This document shows, piece by piece, positions 46,221 to 55,113 of a stretch of DNA of 64,000 nucleotides (its first letter is position 1; each line of letters starts with the position of its first letter). Origin of the DNA: Massilia polaris (lineage in GTDB: Bacteria > Pseudomonadota > Gammaproteobacteria > Burkholderiales > Burkholderiaceae_D); the NCBI RefSeq assembly GCF_012927275.1, contig NZ_JABBGG010000008.1, forward strand, positions 1 through 64,000. The letters run 5' to 3'. The position numbers and the translations under genes are program-made. The notes under the pieces are model-generated. The model was not told where the DNA came from. It was given only the letters and a program-made list of their open reading frames with translations, and did no database searches.

Positions 46221-46991
46221 TCAGCGCACTTCGCAGTCCACCGTCGCTGCCTTGGACTGGCTGCCCGACGCGCCTCCCGCTGCGCCGCTGGAGGAGCTGA
46301 ATGCCGGCGGCGGCATGAACTTCAGTGCCGGATTGGGCGGCACAATGACCGGCGGAGTGATGTTATTCCGGACGAAACCAAACTGGCCCGCGGTGAAATT
46401 CATTGCGCCACCCGTGTTGGTCAGATTAATCGCACCGTCGACAACCTGCACGTACAGTCCTGGCGCAAGCGACGGCGCCGCCGGTGGCCTGCCCGGCGTA
46501 GCCGGCATGGCCGGCGCGGCGGTCGGGACGTACTGCGCGATGAAGGTGGTGCCGCGAATGCCAATCGTCGCCGTCGGCGTCTTCAGCGAGAACTTCTCCT
46601 TGTTGCGCTTGCCGAGCAGGCCGGTGACCGAACGCAGGCCGCCCTTGACCAGGTTGAAGCTGGCGCTGTCAGCGTCCGGCCTGGCCTCGTCGTAAGCAAA
46701 AGCTTCGATCTTGAAGGTGGTGTCCGGCCGGAGCGTGATCTCGCTGTTGTCGATGAAGCGGATCTGCGCATACGTGCCCTTCTCCGCCACCAGCGTGTCG
46801 CCCTGCTCCACTTCCGACTTGCGCGCCAATACCTTGACCGATCCGTCGGCCTTCTTCGCCAGCAGCGGGCCGCTCAGGTGAACGACCGTGCCCGCGACCT
46901 GCCCGGCCCATGCGAACGCCGTCACCGCGATCATCGCGGAAAACAGCAGGACCTTAATTACAGTACGTCTTGGCTTTACGAGGGCTCTCAT
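46221..46991 (-). CDS. FecR-domain exported protein
   Basis: A 256-residue protein. A signal peptide (VIKVLLFSAMIAVTAFAWAG) is followed by the FecR domain (residues about 28-160): VVHLSGPLLAKKADGSVKVL, YAQIRFIDNSEITLRPDTTF and LKTPTATIGIRGTTFIAQYV. Beyond it is a Pro/Ala-rich region and a Ser/Gly-rich end. No sigma factor (FecI) or membrane helix for iron signalling is present, so it is not a classical FecR; exported FecR proteins are found beside CHASE2 cyclases. The ATG at 46991 has GGAG upstream and overlaps the tpsA end by 38 bases in another frame, so it is part of the same unit. Confidence 0.88.
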   Translation of the reverse strand: MRALVKPRRTVIKVLLFSAMIAVTAFAWAGQVAGTVVHLSGPLLAKKADGSVKVLARKSEVEQGDTLVAEKGTYAQIRFIDNSEITLRPDTTFKIEAFAYDEARPDADSASFNLVKGGLRSVTGLLGKRNKEKFSLKTPTATIGIRGTTFIAQYVPTAAPAMPATPGRPPAAPSLAPGLYVQVVDGAINLTNTGGAMNFTAGQFGFVRNNITPPVIVPPNPALKFMPPPAFSSSSGAAGGASGSQSKAATVDCEVR

Positions 46992-49900
46992 CTTTGGCTC
47001 CACTTGGTGATTCTGCGTCGACCTTGTTCTGCTGGTCGTCCTTTTCTTTTGCGGCGGTTTTCTTGTCGTCGTCCGCTGGCTTGACCGCGGCCGGCGGTGC
47101 GGCCGCCGGTGCTGCGGCATCGGCCTTCTTGTTGATGCCAGCTTGCTGCTGCAGGATCGTAGCGAGCGGGCTCTGGCCGGACGTCTGCGTCGGCACCGGG
47201 CTGACCACGATACAGGCCGGAAGCGACGGGTTCACGCTGCAGGCAGCCGGTTCAGGCACCACCACGCGGCAGCCCTGCAGGCCAGGGCTGGCAGCGCATT
47301 GCGCCAGCGTCGGCAGCACAACCGCGCAGCCAGGCGTCGTTGGCGCCGTCGTGCACTGGCCAAGCGAAGGCAGTACCGACGAACAGCCAGGCGTGCCAGG
47401 TGCGATGACGCACTGTGCGAGCGACGGGCCTGGCGGTGTCGGATCGACCGGCGGCACGACCACCGGTGGCGTGACGACGGGCGGTTCCGGCGTTACCGGC
47501 GGCGTTACCGGCGGCGTTACCGGCGGCGTTACCGGTGGCTGGACCGGCGGAACTGGCGGCTGAACCGGCGGCTGAACCGGCGGCTGAACCGGCGGCTGTA
47601 CGGGCGGTTGAACCGGCGGCTGTACAGGCGGCTTGATTGGTGGCTGCACCGGCGGAGTCGCTGCCTCATCGGTGCTGATGCTGCCTGCTGGCGCGGTAAT
47701 CGTTCCGCCGTTGGTGACGCGCTTGCCCTTGAGCGCGATATCGCCGGTGGCCGAGGTCACGATGCCGGTGCCGTTAATCTTCAGCAGCGCATTCGCGCCG
47801 GCGTCGAGGACGATGCTGCCCGACGCCGATTCGACATTGCCATCGATCGTCATCGCGCCGGTGCTGGACAGACGAATCGCGCCCGCACCAGACCTTACCC
47901 GTGCGCGCGCATCCGGTTCGAACGGATCGAACTCCGGAATGCTCATCGTACCGGCATTGCTAATCGTGATCGAGCCGGTGCTGTCGGCGCCCGACTGAAG
48001 CACGCGGCCAAGGACCAGCGCTCCGGTGTTGCTGATGTTGATTGCGCTGGCGCCGTTGGCATGGTTGTTATTGACGGCCAGGTAGCTGGTGCGCATTTGC
48101 AGCGCTGCGCTATTCGTGCCAACGCCCTCGCTCGACCCAAGGCTTACGCTGTTGGCGATGACGATGCCATTGGCGCCGCTGACGATGCCAGCGCCGTAAA
48201 GGTCCACCACGCCGGAGCCGGCATTGATCGCTTTGTCGATCGCCAGCCGTCCGCCCGCGTTGAGCATGACCTCGCCGCCCAGCGTCGTGATGCCGCTGGC
48301 GCTGAGGTTGCCCGCCGAGCCGAAGTGGAAGGTGCCGGTGGTCGCGCTGCCCGAAATGACGTCGACCACGTTCGCCTGGGCCAGGTCGACAAGGCTGCCG
48401 CGCGCTTCCAGCGCCGGCGCGGTAATGATGCCGCCCTCGTCCTGCCTGACCTGGTTGATCGACTTCAGCGTCAGCAGCGAGATTGTATTCAGCGGCGCAT
48501 TGATGTCCAGGTAGCCCTCGCCCGCGTCGAGCACGACCTTGCCTGCACCTGCGAGGTTGGCGGCGCCCGACACCGACAGGCGGCCGGACTGGCCGTCGTT
48601 GCCGCCGATCGTCAGCGAACCCGAACTCAGCTTGCCCAGCTCGGTGTTGGACAGGCCGAGCATGCCCGTTTCGTCATACGCGTCGCCGCCGAGCGAAATC
48701 ATGGTCGCCGCGTTGTGCGGCATGAGGGTAATGTTCCCGTTTGCGCCGGTATCCAGTTCACCGCCGAGGAGCAGGCCGTCCGAGCGCGCGACGATCGATG
48801 CAGACTTGATCGCGCTCGTTTCGATCACTTCGATGCTGCCGCCGGTGACGCCGTAACGGCCCAGCACCGCGTGGCTGTTCGCATGGTTGGTCGACAGGTC
48901 GATGATGCCTTCGACGCGGATGCTGCCGCCCGTTTCCAGCACCAGGTTAGGGGTTTTGCCCGCACCTGCCGTGTAATTGGCGCTGACCGTGATGCTGCCG
49001 GTGTTCGCGCTGCTGCCGATATTGATGCCGTAGCCGGTGACCTGGTTCAGTTCAAGCGGCGACAGCGACAGCTCGCCGGCATTCTTGGTACTCGAAATGC
49101 GCATTGAGCGGCCATCCGAGAACGGCGTGAACGACACATTCGGACGGGTGCCCGCCGATCCGATCGTCCCGTTAAGCAGTATGTTGTCGGTCTTGATGTC
49201 GATGAAGCCGGAAGTGTCCAGCGATGCCGTCGGGGCAAGCGTGAACCTGTTCCCCGCGCGGAAGTCCAGGTCGCCGCCATTGGCCGACACCGCAGCGTTG
49301 ACGTTGATGTCGTTACCCGCCTCCGCCCGCAACGAGCCAGCCGACGACGCGATGGCCACTGGGTCGATGAAGTCGATGTTGTTGGTCGCCTGAAGGATCA
49401 CCCTGGTGGTGGCGTTATCGATCAGGGATGGGGCAATGCGCGTCGTCAGTCCCGCGTTTTTGCTGAAAGCATTCGCGTCGGATAGCACGTGGTCGCCGCT
49501 GACCACGATCTCGATGTTGAGCGGATCGAGCAGCCAGCTGCCGCTGCTTCCGTTGGCCGCGCCCGCATCGATACGCGCGCCGTTCACGTCGAGGTAGTGC
49601 CCCGATGTTTCGACCATGCCGCCGTTGCCGCCCGCAGCACCGCCGCGTGCCGAGATGGCGCCGAACGCGCGGGTCGCGTCGTCCGACCAGACGATCACCT
49701 TGCCGCCGTTGCCCGAGACGATGGCGTCGGCGCGAATGGTCGCATCCTTGCCGACCCACGCTTGCTGCGCATTCTGCACGGCCGCGTTCTTGCCCTGGTA
49801 GTCGCCGCCGATCAGCACCGTGCCGCCGCCTTCATTGCCGCTGGCGTCGATGCGCGCATCGCCGGTCAGCGCGACGCGCTCGCCGAGCACGCTGACACTG

Positions 49901-50727
49901 CCGCCCGTGCCCGCGCCGGTGGCGCTGGTAACGCTGCCCGCTTCAAGCAGCGTATCGCCGCTGGCCTTCAGGATGATCTTGCCGTCGGCGCCACGCACCG
50001 CACTGTTGGCATTGACAACGCCGCGCTGGCGCACCAGTGCGCCGTAGATGCCGATCTTGCCGCCCTGCGCCACTACCTGGCCGAGGTTGACCGTTTCGCC
50101 GGCCGGTGCGGACACCACCACGCGCAGGTCGGGATTGGCGCTGTCGACCAGCTGAACCGAGTGGCCCGCCGCCAGCACCACTTCGCCGTTCGGCGCGTTG
50201 ATGATGCCGTTGTTTTCTACATTGGCCGCGATCAGGAACACCTTGCCGCCGTTCGGCGTGGTGATCGCGCCCTGGTTCGTGACCTTGCCCGAGACCGCGC
50301 CGGCGCTGAAATTGCGCCGACCCGCGAGGAAGTCCGCGTCGGACAGGCCGAGCGTCGACGCCGTCAGGCCGTTCACGTCGATGCGCGAGTCGCGCCCGAA
50401 CATGATGCCGTTCGGGTTAAGCAGGAAGACGTGTCCGTTCGATTGCAGCGCGCCGAGGATCTGGCTCGGGTCCTGCCCCGTGATGCGGTTCAGGACCGCG
50501 CTGTCCGCGTTCTGCTGGACGAAACGGGTCACCTCGCCCGCGTTGACGGAGAAGGACTGCCAGTTGATGATCGCGTTCGGCGTGTTCGTAATCGTGAACA
50601 CATTGCCCTGCTGGCCGAAGGTCGCCTGCCCGTTCACTACCTGCGGCAGGGTCGGCGCGGCCTGCGCCGCGCCGAAGCAGCCCGCCACCAGCACGGTAAT
50701 GAATTTGCGCTTCATATTGTTGTTCAT
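46954..50727 (-). CDS. TpsA exoprotein: filamentous haemagglutinin-type adhesin with Pro-rich and paired-Cys repeats
   Basis: A 1257-residue protein. After a signal (FITVLVAGCFGAAQAAPTL) comes the TPS secretion domain (about residues 25-290) with NPNGIMFGRDSRIDVNGLTA and FSAGAVSGKVTNQG. A long beta-helix follows (about 290-1015), then a run of PPVQPPVQ and PPVTPPVT repeats (1020-1094). Four units of C-x8-C (CVIAPGTPGC, CTTAPTTPGC, CAASPGLQGC, CSVNPSLPAC), spaced by 9 residues, lie at about 1105-1174. A charged Lys/Asp/Ala-rich region ends in YCN. The start at ATG 50727 is preceded by TAGGAAC. It lies between the TpsB and FecR-domain genes and is secreted by TpsB. Confidence 0.9.
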   Translation of the reverse strand: MNNNMKRKFITVLVAGCFGAAQAAPTLPQVVNGQATFGQQGNVFTITNTPNAIINWQSFSVNAGEVTRFVQQNADSAVLNRITGQDPSQILGALQSNGHVFLLNPNGIMFGRDSRIDVNGLTASTLGLSDADFLAGRRNFSAGAVSGKVTNQGAITTPNGGKVFLIAANVENNGIINAPNGEVVLAAGHSVQLVDSANPDLRVVVSAPAGETVNLGQVVAQGGKIGIYGALVRQRGVVNANSAVRGADGKIILKASGDTLLEAGSVTSATGAGTGGSVSVLGERVALTGDARIDASGNEGGGTVLIGGDYQGKNAAVQNAQQAWVGKDATIRADAIVSGNGGKVIVWSDDATRAFGAISARGGAAGGNGGMVETSGHYLDVNGARIDAGAANGSSGSWLLDPLNIEIVVSGDHVLSDANAFSKNAGLTTRIAPSLIDNATTRVILQATNNIDFIDPVAIASSAGSLRAEAGNDINVNAAVSANGGDLDFRAGNRFTLAPTASLDTSGFIDIKTDNILLNGTIGSAGTRPNVSFTPFSDGRSMRISSTKNAGELSLSPLELNQVTGYGINIGSSANTGSITVSANYTAGAGKTPNLVLETGGSIRVEGIIDLSTNHANSHAVLGRYGVTGGSIEVIETSAIKSASIVARSDGLLLGGELDTGANGNITLMPHNAATMISLGGDAYDETGMLGLSNTELGKLSSGSLTIGGNDGQSGRLSVSGAANLAGAGKVVLDAGEGYLDINAPLNTISLLTLKSINQVRQDEGGIITAPALEARGSLVDLAQANVVDVISGSATTGTFHFGSAGNLSASGITTLGGEVMLNAGGRLAIDKAINAGSGVVDLYGAGIVSGANGIVIANSVSLGSSEGVGTNSAALQMRTSYLAVNNNHANGASAINISNTGALVLGRVLQSGADSTGSITISNAGTMSIPEFDPFEPDARARVRSGAGAIRLSSTGAMTIDGNVESASGSIVLDAGANALLKINGTGIVTSATGDIALKGKRVTNGGTITAPAGSISTDEAATPPVQPPIKPPVQPPVQPPVQPPVQPPVQPPVQPPVPPVQPPVTPPVTPPVTPPVTPEPPVVTPPVVVPPVDPTPPGPSLAQCVIAPGTPGCSSVLPSLGQCTTAPTTPGCAVVLPTLAQCAASPGLQGCRVVVPEPAACSVNPSLPACIVVSPVPTQTSGQSPLATILQQQAGINKKADAAAPAAAPPAAVKPADDDKKTAAKEKDDQQNKVDAESPSGAKDESPRKAKTYCN

Positions 50728-50741
50728 ATTTGTTCCTAACC

Positions 50742-52328
50742 TTAGTAGGCGATACCTACGCGGACGTGAAGCTTGTTCCTGCCGGAGATGTCGACAGCGC
50801 CCGGCCGCAGCACGTGGCCGTAGTCGAGCTGCACGTTCATGCTGGTTCCCATCGCAACGCGCAGGCCAAGGCCGGTGCCGGCGATGCTGGTGCTTCTCAG
50901 TTCGCCCGCCAGCGCCTTGTTGCGCTCGCCGTAGGCGGCGTCGTAGAACGCCACCGCGCGGCACTGCCAGCGGCTGCTAGTGCAGAAGTTCGGCGAATAC
51001 AGTTCAAGGTTGGCGAAGGCGCCCGAGTCGGCCGACAGCGCCCGCTCCTCGAAGCCGCGCACCGATGCGTTACCGCCGGCGCCGAACTGCTCGCCCGATA
51101 CCAGCGCGTCGTCCGTCCACTGGCCGTTGACCAGCACGCGAAGCTGCCAGTCCTGCGCCACCATGCGCGAGTACGCGCCCGAAATTCGCAGCATCGAATA
51201 GCTGTCGTCGGCGCCGGCGCGTGCGCGCTCGAAGTCGACGGGCCCGCCGCGGCTGCCGCCGCGGATGTTCTGAACCGCCGCTAGCGAGAAGCTCGCTTCC
51301 GCGGCGCCGTCCAGCGGCACGCTGCCTACCCAGGCCAGGCTGATGGGACGTACGGTGACGTCGTTGCCGAAATTCTGGCCGGCGAACAGCACGTCGTTCT
51401 TGTATGCCTTGATGTCGACACCGCCGACGATGCGATGATCGAGCGTGCCGCGGCGCGCCAGCACGTGGTTGTAGCGGGCGCCGTAAGTCGCGCCCTTGCC
51501 GCTGACGCCAAGGTCGAACAGGCCGGCGCTGACCAGGCCCGAATCGACGTTGGAGTAGCTGGCGAACAGGTCGAGCGAATCGCCCAGCGCGTACAACGGA
51601 ATGTGGTAACCGAGGCCGTAAACGCTGACCTGGTTGGGATGTTCAACGGTGGTCGTGTACTGGAGGCTGCCCAGGTGGTCGCGCCCCCACAGGTTCGCGT
51701 GCTGCAGCACTACGCCTGCGTGGGTCTTGCCGGTCTGGCGGTTGCCGGAGTTATCGAGGTTGAGCATCGCGCGCCACGCTTTTTCGTCGACGACCTCGAG
51801 GCTGGCGTCGACCACGTCGTCGGCCTCGCCGCTGTGCAGCTGCAGGTTGATCTTGCGCGACGGATGTTCATTGGCCAGCTTCAGGTTGGCCGACACCTCA
51901 TCGAGGTTGGGCGTGCGCCCGCTGGCCAGCGCCGGCATGCTGCGCCTGACGTTGGCTTCGCCGACGACCTTGTTCCCGCTGACCTTGATGCGTCCGATTT
52001 TCGGCTCGACCACATCCAGCCGCACAACGCCGCCGCCCAGTTCCTGCTCCGGCAGCTGCACTGTGACGACCTTGTAGCCGCGCGCGTGGAAGGCCGCTTC
52101 CAGCGCTTCGAGGGCGCGCTGGACGTCGCCGAAGTCGCGGTCCTTGCCCGCGAACGGCGCGACCGCCGCGTCGACTTCCGCAGCCGGCAGCAGGCTGTTG
52201 CCGCTGACGGCAAAGCGGCTGATCTCGAAACGGATGGGCGCTTCAGTCTCTTGCCCGGCTCCCCAGGCGGCGCTGACTGCGACAGCAAGCACGGAGCCTG
52301 CAAACAGGCGCGCAAATCGTAAACTCAT
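50742..52328 (-). CDS. TpsB outer-membrane transporter (ShlB/FhaC/HecB family)
   Basis: A 528-residue protein that exports the TpsA partner. It has a signal peptide (RFARLFAGSVLAVAVSAAWG), two POTRA-like domains (about residues 30-180, with FEISRFAVSGNSLLP and AFHARGYKVVTVQLPEQEL) and a 16-strand barrel. The barrel carries the conserved ASVRGFEERALSADSGAFAN motif, the RGF lid region, and ends in LHVRVGIAY with a C-terminal aromatic. Start ATG 52328; a GTG at 52370 would add 14 residues. It is 15 bases from the tpsA start, so the two form an operon. Confidence 0.92.
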   Translation of the reverse strand: MSLRFARLFAGSVLAVAVSAAWGAGQETEAPIRFEISRFAVSGNSLLPAAEVDAAVAPFAGKDRDFGDVQRALEALEAAFHARGYKVVTVQLPEQELGGGVVRLDVVEPKIGRIKVSGNKVVGEANVRRSMPALASGRTPNLDEVSANLKLANEHPSRKINLQLHSGEADDVVDASLEVVDEKAWRAMLNLDNSGNRQTGKTHAGVVLQHANLWGRDHLGSLQYTTTVEHPNQVSVYGLGYHIPLYALGDSLDLFASYSNVDSGLVSAGLFDLGVSGKGATYGARYNHVLARRGTLDHRIVGGVDIKAYKNDVLFAGQNFGNDVTVRPISLAWVGSVPLDGAAEASFSLAAVQNIRGGSRGGPVDFERARAGADDSYSMLRISGAYSRMVAQDWQLRVLVNGQWTDDALVSGEQFGAGGNASVRGFEERALSADSGAFANLELYSPNFCTSSRWQCRAVAFYDAAYGERNKALAGELRSTSIAGTGLGLRVAMGTSMNVQLDYGHVLRPGAVDISGRNKLHVRVGIAY

Positions 52329-52485
52329 GTATTGGCTCGACAAAAAGGTGGTGTAGCGGCACTTCTTCACCTTTGAGTCTATCGCCTTTATGTTGTATTG
52401 GAGAAAATATATGGCGCCATAGCCAGTGGAATATCTACCTCAAGTCACGATGTTGCTTGAGCACAACGTAATGATGGCATCGGCA

Positions 52486-54753
52486 CTACTTTGTGTCGAA
52501 GTTGGTAACGCCATCCCAGTCCGCGCCGGGCGGGTTGAGTCGGAACTGCGCGATCCGGTCGAGGTAGAGCAGGTAGAGCGCGCGGCCGGGGTAGGCGGAA
52601 ACCAGCGCTTCCATCGAAGCCTGCGCCACATCCCAGTCGCGCGCGCGCACCAGGGCCAGCGCCTGCTCCCACTCGGCCACTTCCTGCGCGGCGGCGGCAT
52701 CGACCGCATCGCGCCGGCCGACCGGCTCGAAGATGGCCACCGGTTCGTTCTTGCCCTTCACCCGCACCCGGTCAAGCTCGCGGTACAGGAACTCCGGGGC
52801 CGCGTCGCGCGTCGCCGCGCCCACCGCGATACCCGCGCCGTACACCTTGGTGATGCCCTCCAGCCGCGCGGCGAGGTTGACCGCGTCGCCCATCACCGTA
52901 TAGGCGCGCCGGATCTTCGAGCCCATGTCGCCGACGTGCATCAGGCCCGTGTTCACGCCGATACCTATCTGCAGCGGGGGCCAGCCTCGTGCCCGGAACT
53001 GTTCGTCGAGGCGGGCCGCGCTGGCCTGCATCAGCAGGGCCGTCGCGACCGCGCGGCTGGCGTGGTCGGCGAAGTGCACGGGCGCGCCCCAGAACGCCAT
53101 CACCGCGTCGCCGATGTATTTGTCGAGCGTGCCGCGGTGGCTGTCGCGGATATCTTCCGACATCGCGGTCAGGTACAGGTTGATGTACTCGCGCAGCTCC
53201 TTCGGCGCCAGCCCTTCGGAGATCGTCGTGAAGCCGCGCACATCGACGAACATCACGCTCAGTTCGCGGCTGTCGCCGTCCATGTTGTATTTGCCCGGAT
53301 CCTCCGCCATCTCGGCCACCAGCTCGGGCGCGACGTACTCGCCGAAGCGCGACACCAGCGCCTGCCCCTTGCGCACCTCGAAGAAGTAGCCCCATGCCAC
53401 GTTGAGGACAAACAGCGCGAGGATCAAGAGGGTTATCGCGGCGCCGTTCAGCACGATGTCCTGCGACGCATACATCCAATAGTTGAACAGCGCCGCCGCA
53501 GCCAGCGCCGCGCCGGCCAGCACGATCGACTTGAGCGGCGACAGCACGGCCAGCCCGAAGGTCAGCGCCAGGCCGATGCCAAGCACCAGCAGGAATTCCA
53601 CCGCCAGCGCATAGTCGGGGCGCGACTTGAAGCGGCCGTCGAGGATCGACTTGATCAGGTTGGCGTGCACTTCCACGCCGGGATATTCGGCATTGACCGG
53701 GGTGACGCGGATATCCTTCAGCCCCGGCGCGGTCGTGCCGACCAGGACGATGGCGCCTTTCAGGACCGCCGGGTCGGCCGCGCCGGTCAGCACGTCGACC
53801 GCCGGCACATAGCGGAACGCGCCGCCATCCGGCCCGCCTTTGCCGCGGAACTGCACCGTCGTCACCAGGCCATAGCCGACCGGGATCGCAATTGCGCGCT
53901 CCGGCGTGAACATCACGATCTCGTCGAGGCCGCCGTTTTCCAGTTCCGCCTCGGACAGCGTATCGGCCGTCTCCTCGAACTGCGGGAAGATCGCGCGCGC
54001 TTTCAGGTAGACGGCAGCGGTGGCCAGCGACAGCGAGGGGTAGTAGCCGTCGCCGATCCGCTGCAGCAGCGTGGACGAGCGGATCACGCCGTCGGCATCG
54101 GTCAGTGCGGTGAAGATGCCGGCGCCGCTGGCGGCCTGCTGCAGGCGTGCGATATTGCCCTCGTAGCCATCGGGTTGGTAAGCCGCCACCTCGCGCCCGT
54201 TCAGCTGGGCGACCGTAAATGCGGGCGCCGGCAGCATCCCCTTGGTGTGGCGCTCCGATACGCTGTACCCCAGCACCACCGGCTGCCCTGCCATCGCTTT
54301 GGCGAACAGGCCGTCGTAGTCCATGCGCGCTTCCAGCGCCGCCAGCTGCGTCTTCAGGCCCGGTACGTCCTTCAGCTCCTCGCGCGCCAGTTTCTCGAGC
54401 ACCTTGTAGCCGGACGAATTGTCCGCCTCCGGGAACGAGATGTCGAAGCCGACCGCGCCCACCTTGTATTGTTTGGTCAGCCTGGTCACCAGGTCGGCCT
54501 GGATGTCGCGGCTCCACGGGAAGCGTCCAACCTGCGCCAGGCTTTTCTCGTCGATGTCGACAATGACGATGCGCGGATCGAGCACCGGCTTTTCGACGCG
54601 CATGCGCAGCCCGGACAGGAAGCCGTCGAGGCGTTCGACCGCGTCGCTGTCGAACAGCGCCCACACGTGCAGCACCGCCGCCAGGGTCAGCACCAGTCCC
54701 AGCGCCCAGCGTGCGCCGTACTTCTGCAGCTGCCTGCCGCGCGAACGGCTCAT
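52486..54753 (-). CDS. CHASE2-domain adenylate/guanylate cyclase
   Basis: A 755-residue membrane sensor cyclase. One N-terminal helix (about 15-33) leads to an extracytoplasmic CHASE2 domain (about 36-350: DPRIVIVDIDEKSLAQVGRF, then GAVGFDISFPEADN and LKGAIVLVGTTAPGLKDIRV). Three membrane helices follow (about 362-455). The class III cyclase domain (470-660) has SVMFVDVRGFTTISEGL (metal Asp), LDKYIGDAVMAFWGAP (second metal Asp) and NTGLMHVGDMGSKIRRAYT. The tail is a TPR-like helical region. It makes cAMP or cGMP in response to an outside signal. It is on the same strand as TpsB and TpsA, 158 bases upstream, so it is probably linked to adhesin control. Confidence 0.9.
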   Translation of the reverse strand: MSRSRGRQLQKYGARWALGLVLTLAAVLHVWALFDSDAVERLDGFLSGLRMRVEKPVLDPRIVIVDIDEKSLAQVGRFPWSRDIQADLVTRLTKQYKVGAVGFDISFPEADNSSGYKVLEKLAREELKDVPGLKTQLAALEARMDYDGLFAKAMAGQPVVLGYSVSERHTKGMLPAPAFTVAQLNGREVAAYQPDGYEGNIARLQQAASGAGIFTALTDADGVIRSSTLLQRIGDGYYPSLSLATAAVYLKARAIFPQFEETADTLSEAELENGGLDEIVMFTPERAIAIPVGYGLVTTVQFRGKGGPDGGAFRYVPAVDVLTGAADPAVLKGAIVLVGTTAPGLKDIRVTPVNAEYPGVEVHANLIKSILDGRFKSRPDYALAVEFLLVLGIGLALTFGLAVLSPLKSIVLAGAALAAAALFNYWMYASQDIVLNGAAITLLILALFVLNVAWGYFFEVRKGQALVSRFGEYVAPELVAEMAEDPGKYNMDGDSRELSVMFVDVRGFTTISEGLAPKELREYINLYLTAMSEDIRDSHRGTLDKYIGDAVMAFWGAPVHFADHASRAVATALLMQASAARLDEQFRARGWPPLQIGIGVNTGLMHVGDMGSKIRRAYTVMGDAVNLAARLEGITKVYGAGIAVGAATRDAAPEFLYRELDRVRVKGKNEPVAIFEPVGRRDAVDAAAAQEVAEWEQALALVRARDWDVAQASMEALVSAYPGRALYLLYLDRIAQFRLNPPGADWDGVTNFDTK

Positions 54754-55113
54754 GGCGTGTATCCCGGGATGCTGGCGTCGTCGACCTCATCGATCTGCCG
54801 GTCGCGCCGCTGCGCGATTTGTGCGGGGTTTAGCTCATGCATGAATGTGAACAGCCTGGTGTGCGTTTCGGGATGCGTTGGACAGGAAAATAATTGCCAA
54901 AGTGTAACCTTGCAGTGTAACGCTAGCGCAAGCGGCTGTACATCGCGGCGCGAAATTTAGCGCGGGGGCGACCTAAAACGGCTATCATCGGTCTAAATTG
55001 CAACTATCTATGCGAGGCGCGTACGTGCCGGCGTGTTGCAGCCGACGGGACCGCCCGATCGGCGCTATTTTCGAGATCGAAACATATCGGTCGGTTCTGT
55101 CCGGGAGTCTTAC
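54754..55113. other. Divergent promoter region between the cyclase and the MBL gene
   Basis: The 360-base gap has no gene. AGTGTAAC occurs twice (54901-54908 and 54914-54921), 13 bases apart, a direct repeat that may be an operator. An A/T-richer stretch at 54960-55010 could hold the promoter for the plus-strand unit. Confidence 0.4.

Noticed and set aside
46221-46991. FecR of a FecIR iron-signalling system
   Set aside because: No sigma factor or TonB receptor nearby and no central membrane helix; only the FecR fold is shared.
47480-47670. Short tandem repeats resembling a CRISPR array
   Set aside because: They are in-frame codons of PPVTPPVQ repeats in the adhesin; no spacers and no cas genes.
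47143-49107. Plus-strand Arg-rich frame opposite the TpsA adhesin
   Set aside because: Shadow of a repetitive GC-rich gene; Arg-rich repeats only mirror the Pro/Val/Gln codons.
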